A stretch of 64,000 nucleotides of DNA from Akkermansia muciniphila (GTDB lineage: Bacteria > Verrucomicrobiota > Verrucomicrobiia > Verrucomicrobiales > Verrucomicrobiaceae), in NCBI GenBank assembly GCA_945882215.1, contig CAMCWM010000004.1, positions 20,259 to 84,258 of the forward strand, read 5' to 3'. The position numbers and the translations under genes were made by a program. The notes below the pieces were generated by a model that had not been told where the DNA came from, made no database searches, and saw only the letters and a list, made by a program, of their open reading frames with translations. Of the stretch, positions 42,639-50,796 are shown piece after piece. Position 1 is the first letter of the stretch, and each line of letters starts with the position of its first letter.

Positions 42639-44408
42639 ATGATGGACGCCCTCGACAGCGCCATCGCCAATACCCACGCGCATCTGGAGTCGCTGCGTCA
42701 CGCTCGCGGCCACTGGGAAGGCCATCTTTCCAGCAGCGCGCTTTCCACAGCGACCGCCATCGTCGCGCTTTCGCTCGTGGATCGCGACAAACACGCCGCG
42801 TGCATCACTGCGGGCGCGCAATGGCTTCGCGATCATCAAAACGCCGACGGCGGCTGGGGCGACACCACGCTCAGCAAAAGCAATCTCTCCACCACACTCC
42901 TCTGCTGGAGCGCGCTGCATTTGGCGGGGACACACAGCACCGCGTCCGACGACTGGATCATCACGCACGTCGGATCGCTCGAACCACAAGCCATCGCCAA
43001 AGCCGTCATCGCCCGCTACGGCAAGGACAAGACCTTCTCCGTACCGATCCTCATGCTCTGCACCTTGTGCGGCACGTTGGGGGAAAACGGATGGCGTCAT
43101 GTCATCGCGCTGCCCTTCGAACTCGCCGCGCTGCCGCGCACCTGGTTTGGCGCCATCGGCCTGCCCGTCGTCAGCTATGCATTGCCCGCCTTGATCGCCA
43201 TCGGCCATGCGCGGTTTCATCATGCGCCACCCGCGTGGTGGAATCCGCTGCGCTGGATGCGTGCGCTCACCTGGCCGCGCATTCGTCCGATGTTGCAAAC
43301 GCTGCAGCCATCCAGCGGCGGTTATTTGGAGGCCACGCCGCTGACCAGCTTCGTCACCATGGCGCTCGCCGGTGCCGGGCAGCTCGATCATCCCTGCCTG
43401 CCGCTGGCCGTCGAATTTCTCACTCGTTCCATGCGCGACGATGGAAGCTGGCCCATCGACACCAATCTCGCCACTTGGGGTACGACACTGGCGATTCGCT
43501 CGCTGGATGGATCAGTCTCTTCGCCCTCCGCCCTTCGCTCTTCGCTCTTGTCCCAGCAATACCGCGAAATCCACCCCTTCACCAACGCCCCGCCCGGCGG
43601 CTGGGCCTGGACCGACCTTCCCGGCGGCGTGCCCGATGCCGATGACACTTCGAGCGCTCTCATCGCGCTCAAAACTCTCTCTTTGAGCGACCCCGAGCTT
43701 CCTCATTCGTCATTCCTCATTCGTCATTGCCTCCCCGGCATCACCTGGCTCCTCGACCTGCAAAATCGCGATGGCGGCATGCCCACCTTCTGCCGTGGCT
43801 GGGGCGCGCTGCCATTTGACCGCAGCACGCCCGAAATCACCGCCCATGCGCTGCTCGCATGGTGGACGTGGCATGGTGAACTTCCGCCGCCGCTTCAAAC
43901 CCGCATCGTTCAGGCCACACAACGCGCGTTGCGCTATCTCCAGCGCGTGCGCACCGCTGACAAGGCCTGGCTGCCGCTCTGGTTCGGCAATGAGCACACG
44001 CATGACGAGTCCAATCCCGTCTATGGCACCGCCCAGGTCGTCCACTACCTCGGCGAAAACGCCCGGCTCGCCGCTCAGGCCGGTGATTTGATCCAATCCG
44101 GCCTCGACTACCTCCGTTCCGCCCAAAAAGCCGATGGCTCCTTCGGTGGCGATGCCACAACACCTCCCAGCATCGAAGAAACCGCCGTCGCCCTGCATGC
44201 GCTCAGTCTCTCTGACTCTCCGCCCTCCACCCTTCGCCCTTCGCTGGCCTGGCTCCTCACCGCCACGCGTCATGGTACCCACTTTCCACCCGCTCCCATC
44301 GGCCTCTACTTCGCCCGTCTCTGGTATCATGAGCAGCTTTATCCGGTCATCTGGACGCTCGGAGCTTTGCAGGCGGCGCGAAAGGTGATGGATCGCGAGA
44401 AGCATTGA
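42639..44408 (+). CDS. Squalene-hopene cyclase-like protein (class II terpene cyclase fold)
   Basis: 589 residues, somewhat shorter than typical squalene-hopene cyclases (about 630-650). It has QW-like repeats of the alpha/alpha barrel: 'QNADGGWGDT' (about 66), 'MRDDGSWPIDTNLATW' (about 266), 'QNRDGGMPTFCRGW' (about 375) and 'QKADGSFGG' (about 495). The class II cyclase acid motif is present as 'PDADDTSSALIAL' (about 331-343; canonical DxDDTA). This suggests a protonation-initiated cyclisation of a polyprenyl substrate. No squalene-synthesis genes are nearby and the usual hopene-cyclase 'aromatic' motifs are not obvious, so the substrate is open. It follows the hypothetical protein by 11 bp. 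Confidence 0.85.
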   Translation: MMDALDSAIANTHAHLESLRHARGHWEGHLSSSALSTATAIVALSLVDRDKHAACITAGAQWLRDHQNADGGWGDTTLSKSNLSTTLLCWSALHLAGTHSTASDDWIITHVGSLEPQAIAKAVIARYGKDKTFSVPILMLCTLCGTLGENGWRHVIALPFELAALPRTWFGAIGLPVVSYALPALIAIGHARFHHAPPAWWNPLRWMRALTWPRIRPMLQTLQPSSGGYLEATPLTSFVTMALAGAGQLDHPCLPLAVEFLTRSMRDDGSWPIDTNLATWGTTLAIRSLDGSVSSPSALRSSLLSQQYREIHPFTNAPPGGWAWTDLPGGVPDADDTSSALIALKTLSLSDPELPHSSFLIRHCLPGITWLLDLQNRDGGMPTFCRGWGALPFDRSTPEITAHALLAWWTWHGELPPPLQTRIVQATQRALRYLQRVRTADKAWLPLWFGNEHTHDESNPVYGTAQVVHYLGENARLAAQAGDLIQSGLDYLRSAQKADGSFGGDATTPPSIEETAVALHALSLSDSPPSTLRPSLAWLLTATRHGTHFPPAPIGLYFARLWYHEQLYPVIWTLGALQAARKVMDREKH

Positions 44409-44496
44409 CAACAAAGGCGCGGCTCCTAGAATCGGGCTCGAAATTCACCCCGAAACAACAGCACAGCGAATCGTACAGGCAGCGGAGGTTACTGGC

Positions 44497-44742
44497 ATGA
44501 GGAACACAGAATTCGAAGACGAGCGGCGTCCACCACCCAATCCGCCGTTGCATTCCGAAAAGATTGTCACCGACCGGAAGATTTTCTTCCTCGATCTCAA
44601 GGAGAACGACCGCGGCAAGTTCATCAAGATCACCGAGGACGTGCGCGGCCGCCGCGACACGATCATCCTCCCGATCGACGCCGCCCAGGAGTTCCTCGAC
44701 GCCATGATGCGCACCCTGGACGCCGCCGGTGTGGATGAGTGA
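44497..44742 (+). CDS. PUR-family nucleic-acid-binding protein (DUF3276/BpuR-like)
   Basis: 81 residues. 'SEKIVTDRKIFFLDLKEND', 'GKFIKITEDVRGRRDTIILP' and 'AQEFLDAMMRTLDAAG' match one PUR repeat, as in Borrelia BpuR and the Bacteroidetes/Verrucomicrobia DUF3276 proteins. These bind single-stranded DNA and RNA as dimers. A good ribosome site (GGAGG) lies nine bases before the ATG. A post-transcriptional or DNA-unwinding role is inferred from relatives. Confidence 0.87.
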   Translation: MRNTEFEDERRPPPNPPLHSEKIVTDRKIFFLDLKENDRGKFIKITEDVRGRRDTIILPIDAAQEFLDAMMRTLDAAGVDE

Positions 44743-44795
44743 ACGTAGTCATGAGCTTCAGCTCGTGAATGTGGCAGCATCGCTTTGAAGGGAGC

Positions 44796-44842
44796 GCGGA
44801 CGCTCTCGTCCGCTGTTTGGAAAGAAGCGGGCAGGAGTGCCC
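44796..44842. repeat. Pair of REP-like palindromes
   Basis: GCGGACG-CTCT-CGTCCGC (44796-44813) is a 7-bp stem with a 4-base loop. GGGCA-GGAG-TGCCC (44829-44842) is a second short stem, 15 bp further on. A near-exact inverted copy of the first element, with matching flanks, lies at 45012-45029. Confidence 0.6.
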
Positions 44843-44853
44843 ACGCCCCACCC

Positions 44854-45010
44854 CTACCTCCTCAGCGCCAGGATCAGCTCATCCATCTTGTCCGCGATTT
44901 GCTGCACCTCACCCTGCGTCGGCGGATCGCTTACCGTCATCCCCAGCGTGGCCACCGCGTTGCTGTTGTTGCTGGTGGCCGCGATCTCATCGGCTTTGTC
45001 CGCAGTGTTA
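44854..45010 (-). pseudogene. Decayed 3' end of a gene, cut at a palindrome
   Basis: On the minus strand a coherent C-terminus can be read, from 'ADKADEIAATSNNSNAVATL' through 'VSDPPTQGEVQQIADKMDE' to 'LILALRR' and a TAG at 44854-44856. No start is present: the upstream end runs into the REP-like palindrome at 45012. It looks like the last ~50 codons of a lost hypothetical protein. The family is not identified. Confidence 0.5.
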
Positions 45011-45011
45011 A

Positions 45012-45029
45012 GCGGACGGGAGCGTCCGC
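45012..45029. repeat. REP-like palindrome, inverted copy
   Basis: GCGGACG-GGAG-CGTCCGC is the reverse complement of the element at 44796-44813 apart from one loop base, and the outer flanks also match (GCGCTCC). The two copies bracket the gene remnant. Confidence 0.6.
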
Positions 45030-45056
45030 GCTCCTCTCACTGCCTGGAATCGGACT

Positions 45057-45119
45057 GGTAGGGACGCGCTGCGCCGCGTCCCCGTCTTGAAGTCGGACAC
45101 GGCACAGCGTGTCCCTACC
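45057..45119. repeat. REPIN-like inverted pair of palindromes
   Basis: The unit GGTAGGGACGCGCTGCGCCG (continuing CGTCCC) at 45057-45082 holds an 8-bp stem with a 6-base loop. The second unit at 45095-45119 reads, on the other strand, GGGTAGGGACACGCTGTGCC (continuing GTGTCC), so it is the same element inverted with paired compensating changes in stem and loop. Two inverted REPs separated by about 12 bp is the form of a REPIN. Confidence 0.65.
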
Positions 45120-45178
45120 CCTAGCCGCCGAAGGCGTTGCCCAGGCGGCAGCGCCAAAAATCAAATATTTGCGCCACC

Positions 45179-45577
45179 AAACCTAAGAGCCGTGCAACCA
45201 AGCCGATTTCTCATGCCGCCACACCCAGGCTTGGCCAGACCAAACCGGCTTATCACGCCTTCAAACCGAAGTTTGACCACGCCAAACCTGGGTTTGGCCG
45301 CACCAATCCGGCTTATCACGCCACCACACCGAAGTTTGGCCGCGCCAAACCTGGGTTTCACCACGCCATACCGTGGCATGGCCTCACCCAACCGTGGTCT
45401 GACGCCACCAAGCCTGGGATTGGCCGCTGCAATCCTGGGTTTGACGCCAACATACCGTGGCTTCACGCCATCAAACCGTGGCATGGCTCCACCCATCCTG
45501 GGTTTGGTGCCACCAACTCCAGGATTGGCCGCACCCAACCGTGATGTGACGCCACCAAACCGTGGTTTGGCGGGATG
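45179..45577. repeat. 21-bp tandem array, 19 units, no indels
   Basis: Nineteen consecutive 21-bp units can be laid out in perfect register, for example AAACCTGGGTTTGGCCGCACC (45284-45304; quoted 20 of 21: AAACCTGGGTTTGGCCGCAC) and AAACCGTGGCATGGCTCCAC (45473-). Units differ by many substitutions but none has an insertion or deletion. The core is a small dyad, AAACC-NN-GGTTT, followed by a GCC-rich spacer. Because 21 is a multiple of three, both strands are open in several frames and encode heptads such as KPRFGGV (minus) or PNRGLAP (plus). No clear start with a ribosome site was found, so I list it as DNA repeat, not CDS. Confidence 0.85.
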
Positions 45578-45748
45578 AAAAGGAGGCCTCTGGTTACGCG
45601 CCCAAGGTCGGCGGCGGTGGGAAAGTCGCTCATGGTGAGGGTGTTAGCCGCTGTCCGCAAAGCATCGCAGCACGCCGGTCGTGAGTGCCAGACTCTACCG
45701 TGATACTGTTTGCTTGAACAGTGGTGGAGGTTATGCCAGAATCCAGCC

Positions 45749-46150
45749 ATGAAACGCAGCGCTCAAGACCTCACCGCCATGGCCGCCGCCATCGGCAGCC
45801 ATGAAGCCGCCGCCCGCCAGTGGCTAGACGAAGGGTTCTCGCCCGGCGATGCCGCCGCCTACGTCGCAGCCGGTTGTTTCGATGTGCCACGCACGGCAGA
45901 GCTGCGCCAGGCAGGCATCAGCGCGCTCGACATCGCCCGCACCGGCCACGCCTGGGACTATTGCAGCGGCAGCCTCACGCTGGCGGAGATCCGGCGCGTG
46001 ATTGCACCCGTGCTGGAAGCAGAAACCGCCCTGCTGTGGGAGGTAGGCCATTTTAGCGCTGACCCTGCACCAGCGCCGCGAGCATCAGCATCCCTACGCT
46101 GGCAGGGAGATGCAGCGGGAGGAGAAAGAGTCCGACACAAAGCAAGCTGA
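45749..46150 (+). CDS. Hypothetical protein
   Basis: 133 residues from the ATG at 45749. The N-terminal two thirds are helical and Ala-rich, with 'AAAIGSHEAAARQWLDEGFS', 'AAAYVAAGCFDVPRTAELRQ' and 'LTLAEIRRVIAPVLE'. The last ~35 residues look random (Ala/Arg/Gly). No family recognised. The pattern of short helices with 'G(F/C)(S/F)..(D/E)A..Y/W..AG' may be two imperfect copies of one small motif. It sits between the 21-bp array and the HD-Hsp90 gene and may be an orphan of the island. Confidence 0.5.
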   Translation: MKRSAQDLTAMAAAIGSHEAAARQWLDEGFSPGDAAAYVAAGCFDVPRTAELRQAGISALDIARTGHAWDYCSGSLTLAEIRRVIAPVLEAETALLWEVGHFSADPAPAPRASASLRWQGDAAGGERVRHKAS

Positions 46151-46268
46151 AGGCGATCCAGAATCTCATGGAATAAAGCTAGCCGCTGAATCTACGAGTG
46201 CTCCAACCAAGACCTAAATCTGCGCGAGGGACATTGGACAATTCAAAATAATTCATTGATGTAAAGGT

Positions 46269-48827
46269 ATGCACGCCTTTGAAAAAACCCCGCTGTGGCT
46301 CACTAGTTTGGGAAGCAAATCTCCCAAGGGCCATGGCGAAGCGCGAAAGGCACTGCGCCTCAGCTTTCTGCAAATCCGCCAGCGAGTGGCAGATTTGTTG
46401 GCCCAAATCCCCCGTGACGTGCCCGGACTGACTGTTCACGACATCTCACACATCGACGCGCTCTGGGAAACGGCTAGTTTGATTGCCGGTAACAACTACA
46501 GGCTTAACCCCGCCGAGGCTTTTGTGCTTGGCGTCGCCCTCTTATTGCACGATGCGGCAATGTCTTTGGCGGCTTATCCAAGAGGCATTTCGGAGTTGAA
46601 AACTACTCCACAATGGAAGGATACCATTGCGGCGTTGCTTCATCTTAAGACAGGAGAGTCTCCTTCGATCGGAGACATCGAAAATCCTGGTAGCGAAATC
46701 GAAACTCAAGCTGTTGCTGAAGTCTTGCGCGCCCTTCACGCACACGGCGCCGAAAAACTTCCACTCATCCAGTGGACCACAGCTAGTTCAGGACCTCAAT
46801 ATTTGATTCAAGATCAGGAATTGAGAAACACGTATGGTCCTATCATTGGGAAAATCGCAGCTAGTCACTGGTGGCCAATTTCTGAACTGGTCACAAAACT
46901 TCAAAAAAGGGTGAATGCTGGTCTCGATGTCCCTGCCGAATGGTTTGTAGAGCCTCATAAGCTGGCCTGTCTTTTGCGAGTGGCGGATGCTTCACAAATA
47001 GATTGCCGCCGCGCACCTGGGTTCTTAATGACATTGTTACAACCCAAGGGTGAATCGGAAAAGCATTGGTCGTTTCAGAACAAACTTGGAAAGCCTTCCG
47101 CAGACAAACAGCTTCTCGTTTACACAGGCAGTCCATTCACGCTGAATGACGCCGAATCTTGGTGGCTGTGCTACGATATGTTGATGCTGGTAGATGAAGA
47201 ACTTCGATCAGCGAATGATCTATTGGACTCAATGAACATGAGGCCGTTTGCTCTAAAAGGAGTAAAGGGTGCGGGTTATCCCGAAACAATCGCCGAACTG
47301 ATTGTGACCGAAAACTGGCGGCCTGTTAATACCGAGCTTCGAGTTTCAGACGTGCCTGCCCTCGTAGAACTCCTCGGAGGAAAAAAACTGTATGGTGACG
47401 ACCCGGCTGCACCGCTGCGTGAGTTGATCCAAAATGCTTCGGATGCAATCAAAGCGAAAAGGGCACTAAAAAATGAGGATCTGAGCGGAACAGTTCGGGT
47501 CAGCCTCGCTAAAGAAGCTGATGATTGGTGGCTCACCGTGCAAGACGACGGCATCGGAATGTCTGTTCGTGTGCTAACGGGTGCACTACTGGATTTCGGG
47601 AAATCATTTTGGCGCAGTGAGGCAATCAGACGTGAGTTTCCTGGCTTGTTGGCAAAAGGGGTCAACCCAACGGGGAAATATGGCATTGGATTCTTCTCAG
47701 TATTCATGCTGGGCGATCATGTAACGGTTACGAGCTGTCGCTACGACGCAGCATCTTCCGAATCGCAAACCTTGGAGTTTCAATCTGGCTTGCGAGTTCG
47801 TCCGATCCTTCGTGATCCAACTGAGATTGAAATGCTCAATGGAACAGGAACAAGAATTCGCGTTAAGTTGCGTGGTTCATCGAATTTGACAGGAGGGGCA
47901 GATCATAAGTTCGAACCAGAACACGTGAGCCGCTTAATCTGTCAGATTTGCCCGGCGTTGGATGTGGATGTTGAAGTTCAAGAGCCGTCTGGTACTAAAT
48001 CGACGCCAATACGTGCCAACGATTGGCAAACAATTGATGAGGACCGCCTGCTTTCACGTTTCGATGAAAGATGGAGAATAAAACATTGGAGGCACACCGC
48101 TTCGCTCGCGCCTCTGACTCCTTTGGTTGATTCAGAAGGCCGAATCTATGGACGAGCCGCGATTGGTGAAACTTATACAGGAAATGGAATAGTTGCCGTG
48201 GGTGGTTTCCGGGCATGTTGGCTCAATGAAATAAGAGGCGTGTTTGTTGGAGAATCGCAGACCGTTGTGCGAAATGCTGCTCTGCCAATTGCGTCGCGTG
48301 AGATCTTACAGAGTTGGGCCAGAGATCAGCTGCTGAGGTTGGAGGAACTGAAAAGAAATAATCGTCATATACCTGAGGAGGCAGCCCAAGCCTTACTGGT
48401 TTTTGGCGTTGGCCCGGGCGAGCTAAGCGTTGCTCATTCAGAAGAAGAGCGCTTCAATGCATCCGAACTCGAAGAATATTTTCAGACACTTAATCGAGTT
48501 AGAGTTTACTGCCACGGTGACATCACATACGACTCAGACGATGATGATAATGTCAGCCCCAGAGAGTTTGACGAGTTTGTACAGAGCGAAGATTTGATTT
48601 TCGCGTCAAATCACGTTCCGCATATTTTGTCTATTCAGGATCAAAATTGGCCACGCTGCGTAGTCGAACCTTATCCCGAAGGTTACGCTGTAACTTGCCT
48701 TGAAGTTGTAACTCAAGCGTTATTTCGTGCCTGGGGTGTAGGCTTTTCAGAGATTGAGGACGCAGACGTGGTCGGCGAGGTAAACGGAACAGACATCGTG
48801 CGAAAGGTTTGGATTTTCGAGCGGTGA
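46269..48827 (+). CDS. HD phosphohydrolase - Hsp90-type ATPase fusion protein
   Basis: 852 residues. The N-terminal part (about 45-245) has an HD-domain pattern: 'TVHDISHIDALWE', the HD doublet in 'VALLLHDAAMSLA', and a late Asp in 'LACLLRVADASQID'. The middle has an Hsp90-like GHKL ATPase: 'PLRELIQNASDAIKAKR' (about 381, compare Hsp90 LRELISNASDA), 'VQDDGIGM' (about 421) and 'GKYGIGFFSVFMLGDHVTV' (about 468, compare GQFGVGFYSAFLVADKVTV). About 300 further residues are not recognised; the normal Hsp90 dimerisation domain is not seen. GC of sampled stretches is about 45-47%, far below the neighbours, which suggests recent acquisition. No partner gene adjoins it. A conflict or stress role is inferred. 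Confidence 0.85.
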   Translation: MHAFEKTPLWLTSLGSKSPKGHGEARKALRLSFLQIRQRVADLLAQIPRDVPGLTVHDISHIDALWETASLIAGNNYRLNPAEAFVLGVALLLHDAAMSLAAYPRGISELKTTPQWKDTIAALLHLKTGESPSIGDIENPGSEIETQAVAEVLRALHAHGAEKLPLIQWTTASSGPQYLIQDQELRNTYGPIIGKIAASHWWPISELVTKLQKRVNAGLDVPAEWFVEPHKLACLLRVADASQIDCRRAPGFLMTLLQPKGESEKHWSFQNKLGKPSADKQLLVYTGSPFTLNDAESWWLCYDMLMLVDEELRSANDLLDSMNMRPFALKGVKGAGYPETIAELIVTENWRPVNTELRVSDVPALVELLGGKKLYGDDPAAPLRELIQNASDAIKAKRALKNEDLSGTVRVSLAKEADDWWLTVQDDGIGMSVRVLTGALLDFGKSFWRSEAIRREFPGLLAKGVNPTGKYGIGFFSVFMLGDHVTVTSCRYDAASSESQTLEFQSGLRVRPILRDPTEIEMLNGTGTRIRVKLRGSSNLTGGADHKFEPEHVSRLICQICPALDVDVEVQEPSGTKSTPIRANDWQTIDEDRLLSRFDERWRIKHWRHTASLAPLTPLVDSEGRIYGRAAIGETYTGNGIVAVGGFRACWLNEIRGVFVGESQTVVRNAALPIASREILQSWARDQLLRLEELKRNNRHIPEEAAQALLVFGVGPGELSVAHSEEERFNASELEEYFQTLNRVRVYCHGDITYDSDDDDNVSPREFDEFVQSEDLIFASNHVPHILSIQDQNWPRCVVEPYPEGYAVTCLEVVTQALFRAWGVGFSEIEDADVVGEVNGTDIVRKVWIFER

Positions 48828-49114
48828 GTCTATCGCTTGGCCTAAACGCCGCAGCCGGTTTCATCGAAATCAACCGCGTGGTGACCTGCTGGCGCAGGGT
48901 TTGCCTTCGACCTTGAACTGGAGGGTGGCGGAGAAGACGGCGAGGGAGATGGTTTTGCGCTAGAGGGCGAAGTGGCCATTGACCTTTTTACGGCCCCAGC
49001 GCCATCTCCCACGGCCAGAGTGGCGTTTAGGTGGCAGATTCGACCCAGCCCCGCACGAGCTTCTTCACGTGCGCGGAAAGCAACCGCTGAGCAGGCAACT
49101 TCGTTCCGCGCCTG
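48828..49114. other. Intergenic stretch with possible coding remnants
   Basis: 287 bp separate the low-GC HD-Hsp90 gene from the phosphoesterase. GC rises back to the chromosomal level here. On the minus strand two short coherent peptides can be read, 'AKTISLAVFSATLQFKVEG' and 'LLSAHVKKLVRGWVESA', in pieces broken by stops. They may be remains of a gene damaged when the island formed. No terminator, tRNA or repeat was seen. Confidence 0.3.
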
Positions 49115-50041
49115 TCATACGAACTTAATCACCTGCTTCTGCCCGTGCTCGTCATGCGCGGGATTGAGCGCGCGGAGCTCGAACTCGGCGCGATCGGAGT
49201 TGATGCGCACGATGACCCAGCCGTTGGGACGCTTGGGATCGAAGGTGTAGGCGATGGGGGGGAGGTTGATGAGCGGGAGGCCGGTTTTCTCATGCTTCGT
49301 CTTCAACCAGGTGTGCGTGTGGCCGTAGATGAAGCCCTGCACCTTGGAGTAGGAGGCGAGCAAATCGAACAAGGCGTCGCTGTCCTGCAGGCAGCCGCCT
49401 TTTTTCTTCTCATCCATGCTGGCCTGCATCGGATTGTGATGGGCGACGATGAAGGTGGGTTTGTCGGGTGAGTTGCGCAGCTCGCGCTCGATCCAGACGA
49501 GCTGGGCCGGGCCGAGCATGCCGGGGGTTTTGTTCACGAGGTCGAGCGAGTCGAGCAGGATCCAGTTCACCTGGGCGCTGGTGACGGTGGCGACGTGCTT
49601 GTCCGGCACGTTCATCGGCCGCTCGGCGTTCGGCGGCGGCGGGCCGATGACGGCGTTGAGGAAGTTGGTGCGGTGGTCGTGGTTGCCGAGGGTGCAATGA
49701 ATCTGGATGGACTGCTCCCGCAGCGGCTGCATGCAGCGCAAAAAGGTGACGTAGTCCTCGCTGATGCCTTCCAGGTAGGCGCAGTCGCCATTGACGATGA
49801 GGCCGAAGGGTTTCTGGCCAATTTTGAGCACCTGATTGGCGCAGCGGCGCAGATTTTCCGCCATGCAGGCGCCGCGCACGTTGAGTGCTTCATCGGCGGC
49901 GACGTGTGTGTCTGAAAACAGCACCCAGACCTGCTCGGGAATCTCCACGGCAGGCAGTTGCGTGGCCAGCGCGCCAAACGCGGCGGCGGTGCCGCGTTGC
50001 AGAAAGTCGCGGCGGGTCAGTGGGGGAAGGGTGATGGGCAT
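49115..50041 (-). CDS. Tat-exported calcineurin-like metallophosphoesterase
   Basis: 308 residues from the ATG at 50041; the upstream frame lacks a signal and is probably untranslated. A Tat signal (TRRDFLQRGTAAAFGALA) is followed by all five metallophosphoesterase motifs: 'FSDTHVA' (about 40), 'VNGDCAYLEG' (about 80), 'GNHDHR' (about 116), 'VAHHNP' (about 195) and 'GHTHTW' (about 235). It needs two metal ions and acts outside the cytoplasm on a phosphoester not identifiable here. The following gene (upp) reads the same way and lies 55 bp upstream of it. Confidence 0.9.
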   Translation of the reverse strand: MPITLPPLTRRDFLQRGTAAAFGALATQLPAVEIPEQVWVLFSDTHVAADEALNVRGACMAENLRRCANQVLKIGQKPFGLIVNGDCAYLEGISEDYVTFLRCMQPLREQSIQIHCTLGNHDHRTNFLNAVIGPPPPNAERPMNVPDKHVATVTSAQVNWILLDSLDLVNKTPGMLGPAQLVWIERELRNSPDKPTFIVAHHNPMQASMDEKKKGGCLQDSDALFDLLASYSKVQGFIYGHTHTWLKTKHEKTGLPLINLPPIAYTFDPKRPNGWVIVRINSDRAEFELRALNPAHDEHGQKQVIKFV

Positions 50042-50096
50042 GGGGAAAAAGAAAACGCTGTGACCGGGGCAAATCGTGCGCGTTTGAGGGCAAACT

Positions 50097-50717
50097 TCAG
50101 GTGCCGAAGTAACGATCCCCCGCGTCACCGAGACCGGGCACGATGTAGCAATGCTCGTTGAGACCGTCGTCGATGGCGGCGGTGACGATGGCCACGTCGG
50201 GATGCGCGCGTGCCATGGCGGCGAGTCCTTCCGGACAGCTCACGACGCAGATCATGACGATGCGCAGCGCGCCGGCTTCCTTGAGCTGGCGCGCGGCCTC
50301 GCACGCGCTGCCGCCGGTGGCGAGCATGGGATCGAGCAGGAAGACGTCCGCCGCGCCGAGGTTGGCGGGCAGATTGGCATAGTAGGGCTGCGGCAGGGCG
50401 GTTTCTTCGTTCCGTTTGATGCCGACATGGGCGACGATGGCCTCCGGCACGAGCGGCAGGATGCCATCGAGCAGGCCGAGGCCGGCGCGCAGGATGGGCA
50501 CGCACACGAGCGGCCGGGCGAGCTGCGCGCCGTGGGTCTGCGTGATCGGCGTCTGCACGCTGATCTCGTGCACGGGCAGCTCACGCGTGGCTTCGAGGAA
50601 GAGCATGCGTGCCAGATGATTCAGATGCCGCCGAAACTCGTGCGAGGGCGTGCTGACCGCACGAATGGCCGTGAGATGGCACTGCGCCAGAGGATGCTGA
50701 ACGACGACGGGCTGCAT
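50097..50717 (-). CDS. upp: Uracil phosphoribosyltransferase
   Basis: 206 residues from the ATG at 50717, which gives the family N-terminus 'VVVQHPLAQCHLTAIR'. An ATG three codons upstream is possible. The PRPP-binding loop is 'LLDPMLATGGSACEAA' (about 124-139), preceded by 'VPILRAGLGLLDGIL' and ending in 'YIVPGLGDAGDRYFGT', the uracil-binding C-terminal signature. It converts uracil and PRPP to UMP in pyrimidine salvage. The length is normal for the family. Confidence 0.95.
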   Translation of the reverse strand: MQPVVVQHPLAQCHLTAIRAVSTPSHEFRRHLNHLARMLFLEATRELPVHEISVQTPITQTHGAQLARPLVCVPILRAGLGLLDGILPLVPEAIVAHVGIKRNEETALPQPYYANLPANLGAADVFLLDPMLATGGSACEAARQLKEAGALRIVMICVVSCPEGLAAMARAHPDVAIVTAAIDDGLNEHCYIVPGLGDAGDRYFGT

Positions 50718-50796
50718 GCGGCGCATTGTGCCGCGTTTGCCTGCGCTGGCAAAGTTTTCCACCCGCGGATATTGACGTTCGTGTTACGATGCAGGC

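Noticed and set aside
45179..45577. CRISPR array
   Set aside because: The period is 21 bp with no alternation of constant repeats and unique spacers, units are degenerate throughout, and there are no cas genes.
45087..45578. Proteins encoded by the 21-bp array on either strand
   Set aside because: Several frames on both strands are open only because the period is divisible by three. No frame has a convincing start and ribosome site.
45463..45633. Minus-strand frame starting MSDFPTAADLG upstream of the array
   Set aside because: The first ~18 residues look protein-like, but the rest runs into the repeat and stops. Too little evidence for a gene; it may be another remnant.
48972..49250. Plus-strand frame after the HD-Hsp90 gene
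   Set aside because: Cys/Arg/Ser-rich translation with no fold pattern, overlapping the 3' end of the convergent phosphoesterase gene.
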